Positions 46,849-55,033 of a stretch of 64,000 nucleotides of DNA are shown one piece after another. Under the pieces are notes generated by a model, which was given only the letters and a program-made list of their open reading frames with translations, was not told where the DNA came from and did not search any database. The number at the start of each line of letters is the position of its first letter. Position 1 is the stretch's first letter. Made by a program: the position numbers and the translations under genes. The DNA is from Sphingomonas aracearum (GTDB lineage Bacteria; Pseudomonadota; Alphaproteobacteria; Sphingomonadales; Sphingomonadaceae): the NCBI RefSeq assembly GCF_003345355.1, contig NZ_QQNB01000002.1, forward strand, positions 1,116,001 through 1,180,000, given 5' to 3'.

Positions 46849-47251
46849 GGTCGGTCAACACGTCCTCTGGTCCATGATCGGCTCCGCCCCGCCGTTCGGG
46901 GCAGCTATCCCATACCGGCCGCGGCAGGCGCGCTTCAAGACCCGCCGCGGGATGAAGTCTGGCGGCGCGCTGCGGCCGACACCTGCGCTCCGTAACCTCG
47001 TGCTTGCCGCCGAGCGAGCGCAAGATCGGCGCAGCGGGGCATGTGCTGCATCGCCTTCTCCCGCATCCGGCTCAAGACTTCACGGGTAGATCTTCTTGCG
47101 AATCAAACGATGTTCATGATGCTGATAGAGTAATTTCTCGAAGGATGAGCGCGAATATTGACGCAACCATCCTGTCTCAACAAGCTTCCCGCCTAAGCGC
47201 CCGACGACCGGCCGCGAGGAAACCGCCGAGCCACGGCGAGACCTCGCGCGG
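46849..47251. other. Intergenic region between two TetR genes
   Basis: 403 bases without a supported gene. The part near 47100-47165 is clearly less GC-rich than the neighbourhood (contains GTTCATGATGCTGATAGAGT and AATATTGACG), which may mark a promoter. No terminator is obvious. Confidence 0.5.
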
Positions 47252-47797
47252 TCACCGCCGCTGCAGACCCCCGGTTACCAGTTCCAGAACACGGTCGAGC
47301 GAAGGCGCCTCCGCCCAGCTGGCATCGGGCGAAAGTGCATTGAACATGCATAACACGGCTTCGATATCGTTGATCGTCAGGTCCGGGCGGCAAAGGCCCG
47401 CTTCCACCGCGCGGTGGAGCAACGGCTCGACGATCGCGACGAACCGGTCTCGCGCAGCTTTCATGTCCTGGTGGCCTTCGTCGACCACCCGCCGGTAATC
47501 GGCCAGCGCCGCATGTTCGCGGGCATGGTTGGCGCAGAACCGCAGAAACAGGAACAACCCGTTGACGCCCTGCTGCGCCGACGCGAACACTTCCAACCGC
47601 TTCAGCGTGCGGTCGATCAAGGCCAGCAGCAGCGTCTGCCGATCCGGGAAATGCCGGTACAACGTTCCCTGGCCGACCCCTGCGGCCCTGGCGATCACGC
47701 TCAGGCCGACCAGCACGCCATGGTCGGCCATCACCGCCTCGGCGGTTGCCAACAGTTCGGCCCGATTGCGGACCACATCCTTGCGTATGCTTTGCAC
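47252..47797 (-). CDS. TetR/AcrR family regulator
   Basis: This 181-residue regulator has its helix-turn-helix in residues 12-60 (LLATAEAVMADHGVLVGLSV, then IARAAGVGQGTLYRHFPDRQ). The C-terminal half contains FCANHAREHAALADYRRVVD and ends in a TetR_C-like arrangement. The start is GTG at 47797; no strong ribosome binding site. It diverges from the sigma factor gene over 185 bases, but a regulatory link is not shown. Target genes and ligand unknown. Confidence 0.9.
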   Translation of the reverse strand: MQSIRKDVVRNRAELLATAEAVMADHGVLVGLSVIARAAGVGQGTLYRHFPDRQTLLLALIDRTLKRLEVFASAQQGVNGLFLFLRFCANHAREHAALADYRRVVDEGHQDMKAARDRFVAIVEPLLHRAVEAGLCRPDLTINDIEAVLCMFNALSPDASWAEAPSLDRVLELVTGGLQRR

Positions 47798-47982
47798 CTA
47801 GTGGATTTGGACAGACAGGTCCGCTTTGGTCAAGCCGCTTCTTGCCCGATCTTCCGCTGGGGCCACCGCGCCGACGCCAGCATCCTTAATGAGGAGGGAA
47901 GGCCAAACCGATTGCAACCAACGGCTCCGCCTGGCGTTCACCACTAAGCAGACACAAGCGTCCGCTTTATGCAGGTGGTCTG

Positions 47983-48741
47983 ATGATTCCGGTTCCGTCC
48001 CTCGACATGCCTCCGCCCCTGCCGGCCGGGCGACAATCCGATGAAATGCGGCCGGCCAGGCGAGCAGGTCGCACGACGGCGCAGTCGCCCAGCGCATCGG
48101 ACGACGCGGATCGATCGTTCGAACAGGCCTTGATCGCTCTGGCGCCCCGCCTGCTCAGCGCCGCGCGCAGGTGGACGCGCGACGGCACGGGTGCCGACGA
48201 TCTGGTCCAGGACACGTTGTTGCGGGCGTGGCGGGCGCGGGACAGGTTCGAGGCCGGCACCAACTTGCACGGGTGGCTGCTCACCATCTTGCGCAATCTC
48301 TATTTCAGCCATGTCCGGCGGCAGCGCCATGTCGGTACATGGTCCGACGATCTGGAACGCTCGCTGTCGACCGGCGAAGAGCAGAGCGCCACCATCGAGT
48401 TGAAGCAGACGCTGGCGCTCGTGAAACAGCTGCCCCGCGAGCAGCAGGACGCGCTCAACCTCGTCGCCGTCGAGCATCTTTCCTACGAACATGCGTCCGC
48501 CCGCAGCGGCATCCCGGTCGGGACGATTAAGAGCCGAGTCACCCGCGCCCGCCTTGCACTGATCGGCATGATCGAGGCCGAAACGCCACCCCCCTCTGCA
48601 GTGCAGGACGCGCCCGCATCCTGCCCGCCCCCGAGCGCCAAGCGACCCGCCGCGGAAGCTGCGAACGACGTTCAGCGCGCCTCGGGCATAGCCCGGTGGC
48701 GCGCCGCCAAGGCGGCAGGCAAGACGCTGATGATCGGCTGA
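47983..48741 (+). CDS. ECF sigma factor, EcfG-like, with C-terminal extension
   Basis: This 252-residue RNA polymerase sigma factor has region 2 at about 45-115 (FEQALIALAPRLLSAARRWT, GADDLVQDTLLRAWRARDRF, LHGWLLTILRNLYFSHVRRQ) and region 4 at about 130-190 (LPREQQDALNLVAVEHLSYE, then GIPVGTIKSRVTRARLALIG). The pattern matches the EcfG general-stress group. No nepR or phyR is next to it, so it may be a second, orphan paralogue. The 30-residue leader and the proline/alanine-rich tail after region 4 are unusual. ATG 47983 follows AGGTGG. Confidence 0.88.
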   Translation: MIPVPSLDMPPPLPAGRQSDEMRPARRAGRTTAQSPSASDDADRSFEQALIALAPRLLSAARRWTRDGTGADDLVQDTLLRAWRARDRFEAGTNLHGWLLTILRNLYFSHVRRQRHVGTWSDDLERSLSTGEEQSATIELKQTLALVKQLPREQQDALNLVAVEHLSYEHASARSGIPVGTIKSRVTRARLALIGMIEAETPPPSAVQDAPASCPPPSAKRPAAEAANDVQRASGIARWRAAKAAGKTLMIG

Positions 48742-48976
48742 CTGGCTCCGGGCCAGCCGGGCTGCCGATGCTCTCGGGAAGCGGCGATGCCGCGCAGATC
48801 ACCGCCGCTGCCCTGAAGGGCCGGGACACTCTCGCTCGCGCCCGATAACGGCCGGAAACACCGACGCCGCGACGATCATGATTGCAGGGAAAGCCGCCGA
48901 CCTGATCCTGGCGCGCATGCCTTCACCCGGCTTGTGGTCGCGCGACCGATCGGTTTCCATGCGGGATGCGCCCCGA

Positions 48977-50428
48977 TCAGTCGGGTTGCGCTTCGCCGGT
49001 CAGCGGACCTTCGCGCAAGTGCGGCACTCCTTCCACCGGATGCGTGTCGCCCTGCTGCTTGCGCCACGCCGCCAGCCGGGCACGCAGCGATTTCAGCACG
49101 CCGGCATAGCGAGGATCGGCGGCAAGGTTGCGCTTCTCGTCCGGATCCGCGGCAAGGTCGTACAATTCCTCGCCGGGCCGATGATAATAGGCCTGGACGG
49201 TCGCGCGCGCGGCGGGGTCGGTCTTTGCCGCCTCCCGCCAAGACGGGAAGTATTTGCCGGAATCCACCCGCTTCACCCATTGGTCGATATGCGTGGTGTA
49301 GGTGTATTCCGGGTGCAGGTTGTGGATGTATTTCCATCGCCCGGTGCGCACGCTGCGCATCGGATAGACGTTGATGCTGCCGTCATTGTTGTGCGTGGTG
49401 TAGATCTCGCCGCGCCCCTTGAAGCGCGTGTCGCCGCGCAGCACGGGCGCAAAGGACGTGCCGTCGATGCCGGCGGGCGCCTTGCCTCCGCCAAGGTCCA
49501 CCAGCGTCGGCAGGATATCGACCCAGCTGACCATCGCCCCCGTCCGGCTGCCGGGTTGCACATGCCCTTGCCAGCGCACGATCGTCGGCACGCGCGTGCC
49601 GGTGTCGTACAGGTTCCACTTGCCGAACGGCCATTGCGCGCCGTGATCGGACGAGAACAGCACGAACGTGTTTGGCCCCAGCACCGTATCGACGGTGTCC
49701 AGCGTGTCGCCCACTTCCTTGTCGAGCCGCGACACCGCCGCATAATAGCGCGCCCGCGCATCGCGGGTGATCGGGGTGTCGGGCGTCTTGGGCGGCAGCC
49801 GGAGAGCCGCGGGCTGGTAGCCCTCGGTCGTCTCCGGCCAGGGGACGTGCGGCCAGTTGCTGCCGACGAAGATCGCCAGCGGCCGCTTGTCGTTGCGCGC
49901 CTTCAGCCATTTTATCGCCGATGGCACGCCTTCGGGATCGTGGAATTTGTCATGCTCGAAATGATCGAAGCCGTACATCGCGGTCTGCTGGTAATGCGAG
50001 ACCTTGCCGAACGCGACGACCTCATAGCCGAGGTCATGCAGATAGGCCGGCAGCTTGCGCACGTCCGCGCGGGGGGCCTTCTGGTTGGCTTCCGCACCGT
50101 TGCGCGCCGGCATCAACCCGGTGAGCAATGCCGCGCGGCTGGGCGCGCAGGCCGGCGAGGCGACGAACGCGCGATCGAACGTCATCCCGTCCGCCGCCAG
50201 CCGGGCGAGGTTGGGCGCGCGCGCGTTGCTGTCGCCGAACGGCTGGATGTCGTTGCCCAGATCGTCGGCCAGGAAGATGACCAGGTTCGGCCGGGCCGGG
50301 CCTGCGGACTCCCGGGCCGCGGCCGGGTTCTGCATGGCCGCCTTGCTGCGTGCCACCGGTGCGACTTGCCCCAGCGCGACCAGCGAGGTGGTCGCGAACG
50401 CCAGTCGCGCGATATGTCCCGGCTTCAT
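48977..50428 (-). CDS. Type I sulfatase, exported
   Basis: This 483-residue arylsulfatase-family enzyme hydrolyses sulfate esters. A signal peptide ends near SKAAM. Metal-binding LVIFLADDLGND (D55, D56) and the formylglycine motif SPACAPSRAALLTG with Cys94-Ala-Pro-Ser-Arg98 are intact, so the cysteine must be oxidised to formylglycine. GSNWPHVPWP and LFSSDHGAQWPFGKWNLYDT complete the active site. The start follows AGGAGA. It is 47 bases behind the TonB receptor on the same strand, so likely a sulfated-glycan uptake operon. No intact activating enzyme is nearby; only a remnant at 54675. Confidence 0.93.
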   Translation of the reverse strand: MKPGHIARLAFATTSLVALGQVAPVARSKAAMQNPAAARESAGPARPNLVIFLADDLGNDIQPFGDSNARAPNLARLAADGMTFDRAFVASPACAPSRAALLTGLMPARNGAEANQKAPRADVRKLPAYLHDLGYEVVAFGKVSHYQQTAMYGFDHFEHDKFHDPEGVPSAIKWLKARNDKRPLAIFVGSNWPHVPWPETTEGYQPAALRLPPKTPDTPITRDARARYYAAVSRLDKEVGDTLDTVDTVLGPNTFVLFSSDHGAQWPFGKWNLYDTGTRVPTIVRWQGHVQPGSRTGAMVSWVDILPTLVDLGGGKAPAGIDGTSFAPVLRGDTRFKGRGEIYTTHNNDGSINVYPMRSVRTGRWKYIHNLHPEYTYTTHIDQWVKRVDSGKYFPSWREAAKTDPAARATVQAYYHRPGEELYDLAADPDEKRNLAADPRYAGVLKSLRARLAAWRKQQGDTHPVEGVPHLREGPLTGEAQPD

Positions 50429-50475
50429 CCCGTTCTCCTTGCCTGTCTGCCACCCCGCCCAACGGCAGTCTTCCG

Positions 50476-53298
50476 TCAGAAGCGCACGCGCGCGCCGATC
50501 GTGTAGGTGGTCTCGTCGCCGAACCATTGATAGTTGAAGTAATCCTGCCCGCGATAGGACGTGGTCTTGTTGCGCAGGATATTCGATCCGCCGATGTCGA
50601 GACGCAGCGCAGAGGTGACGTCGTAGCCGACGCTGAAGTCCAGCCGGCCTGCCGGCCGGGTATAGGTCAACAGCACGGGCTGGTAGACCTGGTCCAGCAG
50701 CGCCTCCGGGATCATCCGCAGCATCACGCCACCGGTATTGTCCTCGTTATAATAACGCGAGCGGTAGGTGTAGACGAGCCGCCCGCTCAGCCCGCTTCTG
50801 TCGTACAGCAGGCCCGCAGTGTAATTGTACTTCGACACGCCCTGAAGCGGGTAGCCGGCCAGCGGATCGTTGCCGGTGATGTTCGAATCCACCAGCGTGA
50901 AGGCACCCTGCACGCCCAGGCCGGCCAACGCGCCGGGCAGGAAATCGAAGAAATACTGGCCGCTGGCCTCGATGCCCTTCAGATCAACGGAGCCGACGTT
51001 GCGCGGCGTGGTGATCAGGTAGTTGAGCGTGCCGATCGTCTCCTGCGTGGAGGAGTTGACGACACGATCCTTGATCGAGCGCTTGAACCCGGTGACGGCA
51101 AGATAACCGCTCTTGAAATAATATTCGAGCGTCGCGTCGATGCTGTCCGACTTCTGCGGGCGCAGGTCGGGATTGCCGCGGGTGCCGGTGTTGAGCAGGA
51201 ACACGTTGCCCACCAGTGTCAGCGACTCCGCCGGATTGAGCGAGGCGAAATCCGGACGGCGGATCGTGCGCGACCAGGAAAGGCGACTCTGAAAGCCCGA
51301 CCCGAACTGCACCCGTGCCGTGGCGTTGGGCAGGAAATCGGTATCCGTCGTGCTGGCGCCCACCGGCAGGATGCTCGCACCAGACCGGGTGAAGCCGTCG
51401 ATCTGGCGCTCGGTCCGGGTCAGGCGCCCGCCGATTGCGCCGTCCACCACGATCCCGCCGACGGGGATCTCGTAATTGGCCTGCAGATAGCCGGAATAGG
51501 TCTTCTCGGCCACGTCGAACTGCTTGGTCGGGTCATAGTCCGGCTGCCGCTGCGCCAGGTTGAACAAGGACCGCAGCTCGTTGCGGCCCCGCTCGGAGCG
51601 GAGATAGGCCGGATTGACGCCAACGAAGGTCTGGCCGCCGTTGATGCCGGGGGCATAGCCGATCGGGCCCAGGAAGTCGGGCGACAGGCGCAGACTGGAA
51701 ACCAGCCGCGCCGTGGACTCCGTGGCGGTGCCGATATTGCCGAACCCCACGGTGGAGATCGCCGTGGTCTGCAGCACCTGCTGCTGGCGGGAGTCGCGAT
51801 CGGCGAACCGCAGGCCGGCCTGCACGCTCTTGAGCAGGCCGCCGACCTCGTAGGTGGTGTCGAGCCGCGCCTGGAACAGGGAGCCGTCCTCGAACGTGAA
51901 GTTCTGGTTGAAGGCGTTGCGCAGCGACAGATTGGCGCCGCTGAGCGGGATGGTCGGGTCCAGATAGATTTGCGGCCCGTTGTCGACGTCGGTCACCAGC
52001 CGGAGGGTCGGCACGCGCTGGCCGACCTCGGCATTGACGTTCTGCGTGAACGTGCTCGAAGTCTGGTAGGCCACGTCGAGCAGCCCCTTCAGCGCACCTT
52101 CCGCAAAGTCCAGGCCGCCGGCGATCAGCTTGTTGCGCTGGGTGAGCTCCTGCGACGAGGAGTTCTGATTGACCACGATGTTGTTGAACGTCGCGCTGCT
52201 GATGTCGCACAAAGTGGGCGTGGTGAAGGGTTGCAGGGTCTGCGTGACCCGGCCGGTCGCCGGATCGACATTGTTGACGATCGTGGGATTGGTGCCGCCC
52301 GAATTCACGCGCGTGCGGAAGCAGTTGTTGTTGGCCACCACGTTCGTCATGGTCGTGCCGTTGGTGAACGGCTGCGGGTTGAAACCGGCAAAGCCCGTCG
52401 TGGTGTTGAAGTAGGTATACAGCCCTTCGACATACGCCTTCAGCGCCGACGAGGCCTGCCACTCCACCGCACCGTTCACCTGCCACCGCTTCAACGTGCC
52501 GACATCGGGCATGTTCTGGATAACCTGCGGCACGAAATAGCCGGGCGTGTTGAGCGGCGCGCTGCCCGAGCTGCGCCGGTCGGTGAGGTTGCGCACGGTG
52601 CGGATCGTGTTCGAATGCGACCAGGTGCCATTCAGCAACAGGCCCACTTCGCCCGCAGGGGTGTTGATCCGGGTCGTGGCCAATGCCCCGAACTGCGGAT
52701 TGCTCTTGTCGACCTGGCTGCCGTAATTGTTGCGTGCGGTGAGCACGAGCGCCGGCTCCTTGAACGCGAACGGTCGGTTCAGCTTCAGGTCGATGCCACC
52801 GGCCACGCCACCTTCGATCAGGTCGGCGGTTTGCGACTTGTAGGCATCGATCCGGGCCAGCGCTTCGGCGGGCACATCCTTCAGATCGAATCCGCGGCCG
52901 GTGGACGTGAACATTTCGCGCCCGTTGAGGGTCGTCAGAATGTCGGTCAGGCCACGGATGCGGACATTGGACAGTTCGTTGTTGCGATCATTGGACACCT
53001 GGATGCCCGGCACGCGCTGCAATGCGGCGGCAACGGTGGGATCGGGAAGCTTGCCGATGTCGGTGGCGACAATCGAGTCGACCACCTGCACGGCCGTTCG
53101 CTTGATGTCGGCCGCGCGCTCCAGCGACTGGCGAATGCCGGTGACGACGATGTCCTCGCCTTCGTCCTGGCTTTCGGGTGCCGCACTCGAGTCCTGCGCC
53201 GGCGCGGGCGTCGGATCGGCGGTCTGCGCTGCGGCGGGATACGCCACGCCAAGAACCGCCGCCAGGGCCGCCGTACCGAAAAGATGTTGCTTGAGCAT
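50476..53298 (-). CDS. TonB-dependent receptor 1 (glycan type)
   Basis: This 940-residue outer-membrane receptor imports a substrate with energy from TonB. Signal peptide MLKQHLFGTAALAAVLGVAY, then a TonB-box-like GEDIVVTGIRQSLERAADIK. The plug has IGKLPDPTVAAALQRVPGIQ, RIRGLTDILTTLNGRE, and a 22-strand barrel that ends GARVRF. The style is that of sphingomonad sugar receptors. GGGAGGAA lies seven bases before the ATG. It heads a two-gene operon with the sulfatase, and a 22-base palindrome is about 80-100 bases upstream. Confidence 0.93.
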   Translation of the reverse strand: MLKQHLFGTAALAAVLGVAYPAAAQTADPTPAPAQDSSAAPESQDEGEDIVVTGIRQSLERAADIKRTAVQVVDSIVATDIGKLPDPTVAAALQRVPGIQVSNDRNNELSNVRIRGLTDILTTLNGREMFTSTGRGFDLKDVPAEALARIDAYKSQTADLIEGGVAGGIDLKLNRPFAFKEPALVLTARNNYGSQVDKSNPQFGALATTRINTPAGEVGLLLNGTWSHSNTIRTVRNLTDRRSSGSAPLNTPGYFVPQVIQNMPDVGTLKRWQVNGAVEWQASSALKAYVEGLYTYFNTTTGFAGFNPQPFTNGTTMTNVVANNNCFRTRVNSGGTNPTIVNNVDPATGRVTQTLQPFTTPTLCDISSATFNNIVVNQNSSSQELTQRNKLIAGGLDFAEGALKGLLDVAYQTSSTFTQNVNAEVGQRVPTLRLVTDVDNGPQIYLDPTIPLSGANLSLRNAFNQNFTFEDGSLFQARLDTTYEVGGLLKSVQAGLRFADRDSRQQQVLQTTAISTVGFGNIGTATESTARLVSSLRLSPDFLGPIGYAPGINGGQTFVGVNPAYLRSERGRNELRSLFNLAQRQPDYDPTKQFDVAEKTYSGYLQANYEIPVGGIVVDGAIGGRLTRTERQIDGFTRSGASILPVGASTTDTDFLPNATARVQFGSGFQSRLSWSRTIRRPDFASLNPAESLTLVGNVFLLNTGTRGNPDLRPQKSDSIDATLEYYFKSGYLAVTGFKRSIKDRVVNSSTQETIGTLNYLITTPRNVGSVDLKGIEASGQYFFDFLPGALAGLGVQGAFTLVDSNITGNDPLAGYPLQGVSKYNYTAGLLYDRSGLSGRLVYTYRSRYYNEDNTGGVMLRMIPEALLDQVYQPVLLTYTRPAGRLDFSVGYDVTSALRLDIGGSNILRNKTTSYRGQDYFNYQWFGDETTYTIGARVRF

Positions 53299-53378
53299 CG
53301 CGTTCCTCCCCTTGCACGCGACGTTTTCCCCTCGTCGTGCAGGGCACACGTATCATGCCCGACAAAGCCGGTCCACCA

Positions 53379-53400
53379 CTTATCTTATCAATAAGACAAG
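53379..53400. promoter_or_regulatory. Candidate operator upstream of receptor 1
   Basis: CTTATCTTAT-ca-ATAAGACAAG is a near-perfect palindrome (9 of 10 positions) in AT-rich sequence. It is probably the binding site of the FadR-type regulator at 53716-54462. A related CTTGTC half-site occurs at 54950 before receptor 2. Confidence 0.5.
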
Positions 53401-53409
53401 ACGGTGTAA

Positions 53410-53637
53410 CGCGGGGCTGTATGGCATCTCCAGCGCGACTACCGCCGGCTCTTCGACAAGTGGCAGGTGGATGTGGTCACGCTCGCCACGCCCGACTTCT
53501 CGCATGCCAGGATCGCGATCGACGCGATGCACTCGGGCCATCACGTCTATCACGAGAAGCCGGTCGGCATCGCCCCGGCAGAGGGCGAGGCGATGGCCGC
53601 GGCGCAGCGGCGCACCGGGCGCGGCAACGGACCCTAA
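53410..53637 (+). pseudogene. Fragment of a Gfo/Idh/MocA family oxidoreductase
   Basis: This 75-codon open piece contains RRLFDKWQVDVVTLATPDFS, HARIAIDAMHSGHHVYHEKP and GEAMAAAQRRTGRG. That matches the NAD-binding-domain segment (DxVVxATPDxxHxxIAxxAxxxGKHVYxEKP) of Gfo/Idh/MocA dehydrogenases. Both the N-terminal nucleotide-binding start and the whole C-terminal domain are missing; it is preceded by a stop and ends TAA at 53637. The intact gene would be about 400 codons. It is the remnant of a sugar dehydrogenase in the glycan locus. Confidence 0.75.
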
Positions 53638-53638
53638 C

Positions 53639-53719
53639 AAGGGCGGACGCGTGGTCGCGATCCAGCCGGTCAGCTTCGGCACGGACGGATCGATCCTGCC
53701 GATCCGGATGACGGACTAA
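53639..53719 (+). pseudogene. Fragment resembling a GH43 glycosidase C-terminus
   Basis: The reading frame KGGRVVAIQPVSFGTDGSIL, followed by PIRMTD and a stop, resembles the last beta-strands of family 43 glycosidases (RxVAIxxLxFxxDGTIxPVxxT). It follows the oxidoreductase remnant directly in another frame and overlaps the regulator stop by four bases. Only 26 residues remain, so the identification is tentative. Confidence 0.4.
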
Positions 53720-54462
53720 TCGGCGGCGGCCGCGACATCCCGGTGCGTTTCGATCAGGTCCAGCACGTCGCCAATCAGCGTACGCATGGCCGCGCGCGCG
53801 GCACCGCCGTCGCCCGCGGCGATCGCGTCGCGCACCGCACGGTGCTCGGCCACGCTGGCGGTGCGCCCCTTGATGCGATTGGTGAAGCGGATGGAGGTGC
53901 GCAGCGCAGTGGTCACCACGTCGCGGAACTGCGCGTAGAACGGGTTGCCCGAGGCCCGCAGCACCGCGACATGGAAGGCGATGTCCGCTTCCAGCGTGTC
54001 GTCCGCCCCGCGCTCGGCCGCCTCCATCCGTTCCAGCCCGGCGCTGATCCGGCCGATGTCGTCGGGCGCAGCGAAGCGCGCGGCAAGCGCCGCCGCTTCC
54101 GGTTCGATCGCCACGCGTAGCTGGTTGAACTGCTCGAGCAGCACGATGGAGAACTTCCGCTCCAGCAGCCATCGCAGCACGTCGGTGTCGAACAGGTTCC
54201 AGGACCCGGTCGGCTGCACGATCGTGCCCTGGCGCGGGCGCGCGCTCAGCAGCCCCTTGGCCGTCAGCATCTTCACCGCCTCGCGCGTGACGGAGCGGCT
54301 GACGCCGTGCTGCCGGGCAAGCTCGGCCTCGGTCGGGAACGCCTCCTCATCGAAACGGCCGGTGACGATCGCGCGGCCCAGGCTGTCGAGCAGCCCATAG
54401 GTCAGGTTGCGGCCGAGTTGCGGACGCACATCGTCCAGCGACAGTTTCGATAGCTCCGCCAA
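53716..54462 (-). CDS. GntR-family (FadR subfamily) transcriptional regulator
   Basis: This 248-residue regulator has a winged helix (about 15-80: LGRAIVTGRFDEEAFPTEAE, LARQHGVSRSVTREAVKMLT, GLLSARPRQGTIVQ) and an all-helical FCD ligand domain (about 100-245; VAIEPEAAALAARFA, DTLEADIAFHVAVLRASGNP, EHRAVRDAIAAGDGGAARAA). FCD proteins commonly sense sugar acids or organic acids. The TTG at 54462 gives the typical length; a GTG at 54429 and an ATG at 54543 are alternatives. It probably controls the flanking receptor genes. Confidence 0.85.
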   Translation of the reverse strand: MAELSKLSLDDVRPQLGRNLTYGLLDSLGRAIVTGRFDEEAFPTEAELARQHGVSRSVTREAVKMLTAKGLLSARPRQGTIVQPTGSWNLFDTDVLRWLLERKFSIVLLEQFNQLRVAIEPEAAALAARFAAPDDIGRISAGLERMEAAERGADDTLEADIAFHVAVLRASGNPFYAQFRDVVTTALRTSIRFTNRIKGRTASVAEHRAVRDAIAAGDGGAARAAMRTLIGDVLDLIETHRDVAAAAD

Positions 54463-54674
54463 ACTCTTATCCCCGGCTCTCGTGTCGTTGGCACCGCCGC
54501 GACTGTATGCGCAATCCCAACATAGACAAGCGAAGCCTACCATATAAACGTCCGCGAAACGCCGCCGACGATGATGCGGCACGGCGTCGAGACGCGCATC
54601 CGCAACCATGGCACGACAGCGCGAGATGAAGAGCTTCCATCGCCTGGAAACCCGGTCCGCCATCGCATGCAGAC

Positions 54675-54935
54675 ATGGTTCGGGTGCCGGGCGGCAGCTT
54701 CGCCATGGGTTCCGAACGCTTCTACGACGAGGAAGCGTCGCTGCGCCGTGTACGGGTCGACCCCTTCTGGATGGACGCCGCCCATGGCAGGGAGGCGCCG
54801 GAGGGCGCCGTGGCGCTCACCAGACCCGGGCGATGCACTCGCACGTCGCCGCGCGAACCGCTTCTTGTATGCCAGATCGGGGCTGTGAGACGAGTGTGTC
54901 CGGGGGATCACACCTTGCCCGCCGTCGTCACGTAA
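54675..54935 (+). pseudogene. Truncated formylglycine-generating enzyme (sulfatase-modifying factor) N-terminus
   Basis: The frame begins MVRVPGGSFAMGSERFYDEE and continues ASLRRVRVDPFWMD (54675-54776), the standard N-terminus of bacterial formylglycine-generating enzymes. After that the homology stops and the text becomes arginine/threonine-rich nonsense to the stop at 54935. Full proteins have about 300 residues with two catalytic cysteines, none present here. A short GGSHL in another frame near 54905 may be a second scrap. It lies 4 kb from the sulfatase that would need this enzyme. Confidence 0.7.
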
Positions 54936-54949
54936 GTGACTTTCGGCTA

Positions 54950-54964
54950 CTTGTCATACTTATC
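54950..54964. promoter_or_regulatory. Candidate regulator half-sites upstream of receptor 2
   Basis: CTTGTCATAC followed by TTATC. It shares CTTGTC-n-TA with the palindrome before receptor 1 (read on the minus strand). It lies 70-84 bases upstream of the GTG start of receptor 2. Low confidence. Confidence 0.3.
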
Positions 54965-55033
54965 TGCTCGTAATAGACGAAGGAGAATGAGCTTGGCGAC
55001 TGAGGTGCCTGGCCGGAACAGGGGAGGTTTGCC

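Noticed and set aside
47798..47982. Short GGAC...GTCC repeat as operator of the second TetR
   Set aside because: Only four bases per arm; too short to separate from chance.
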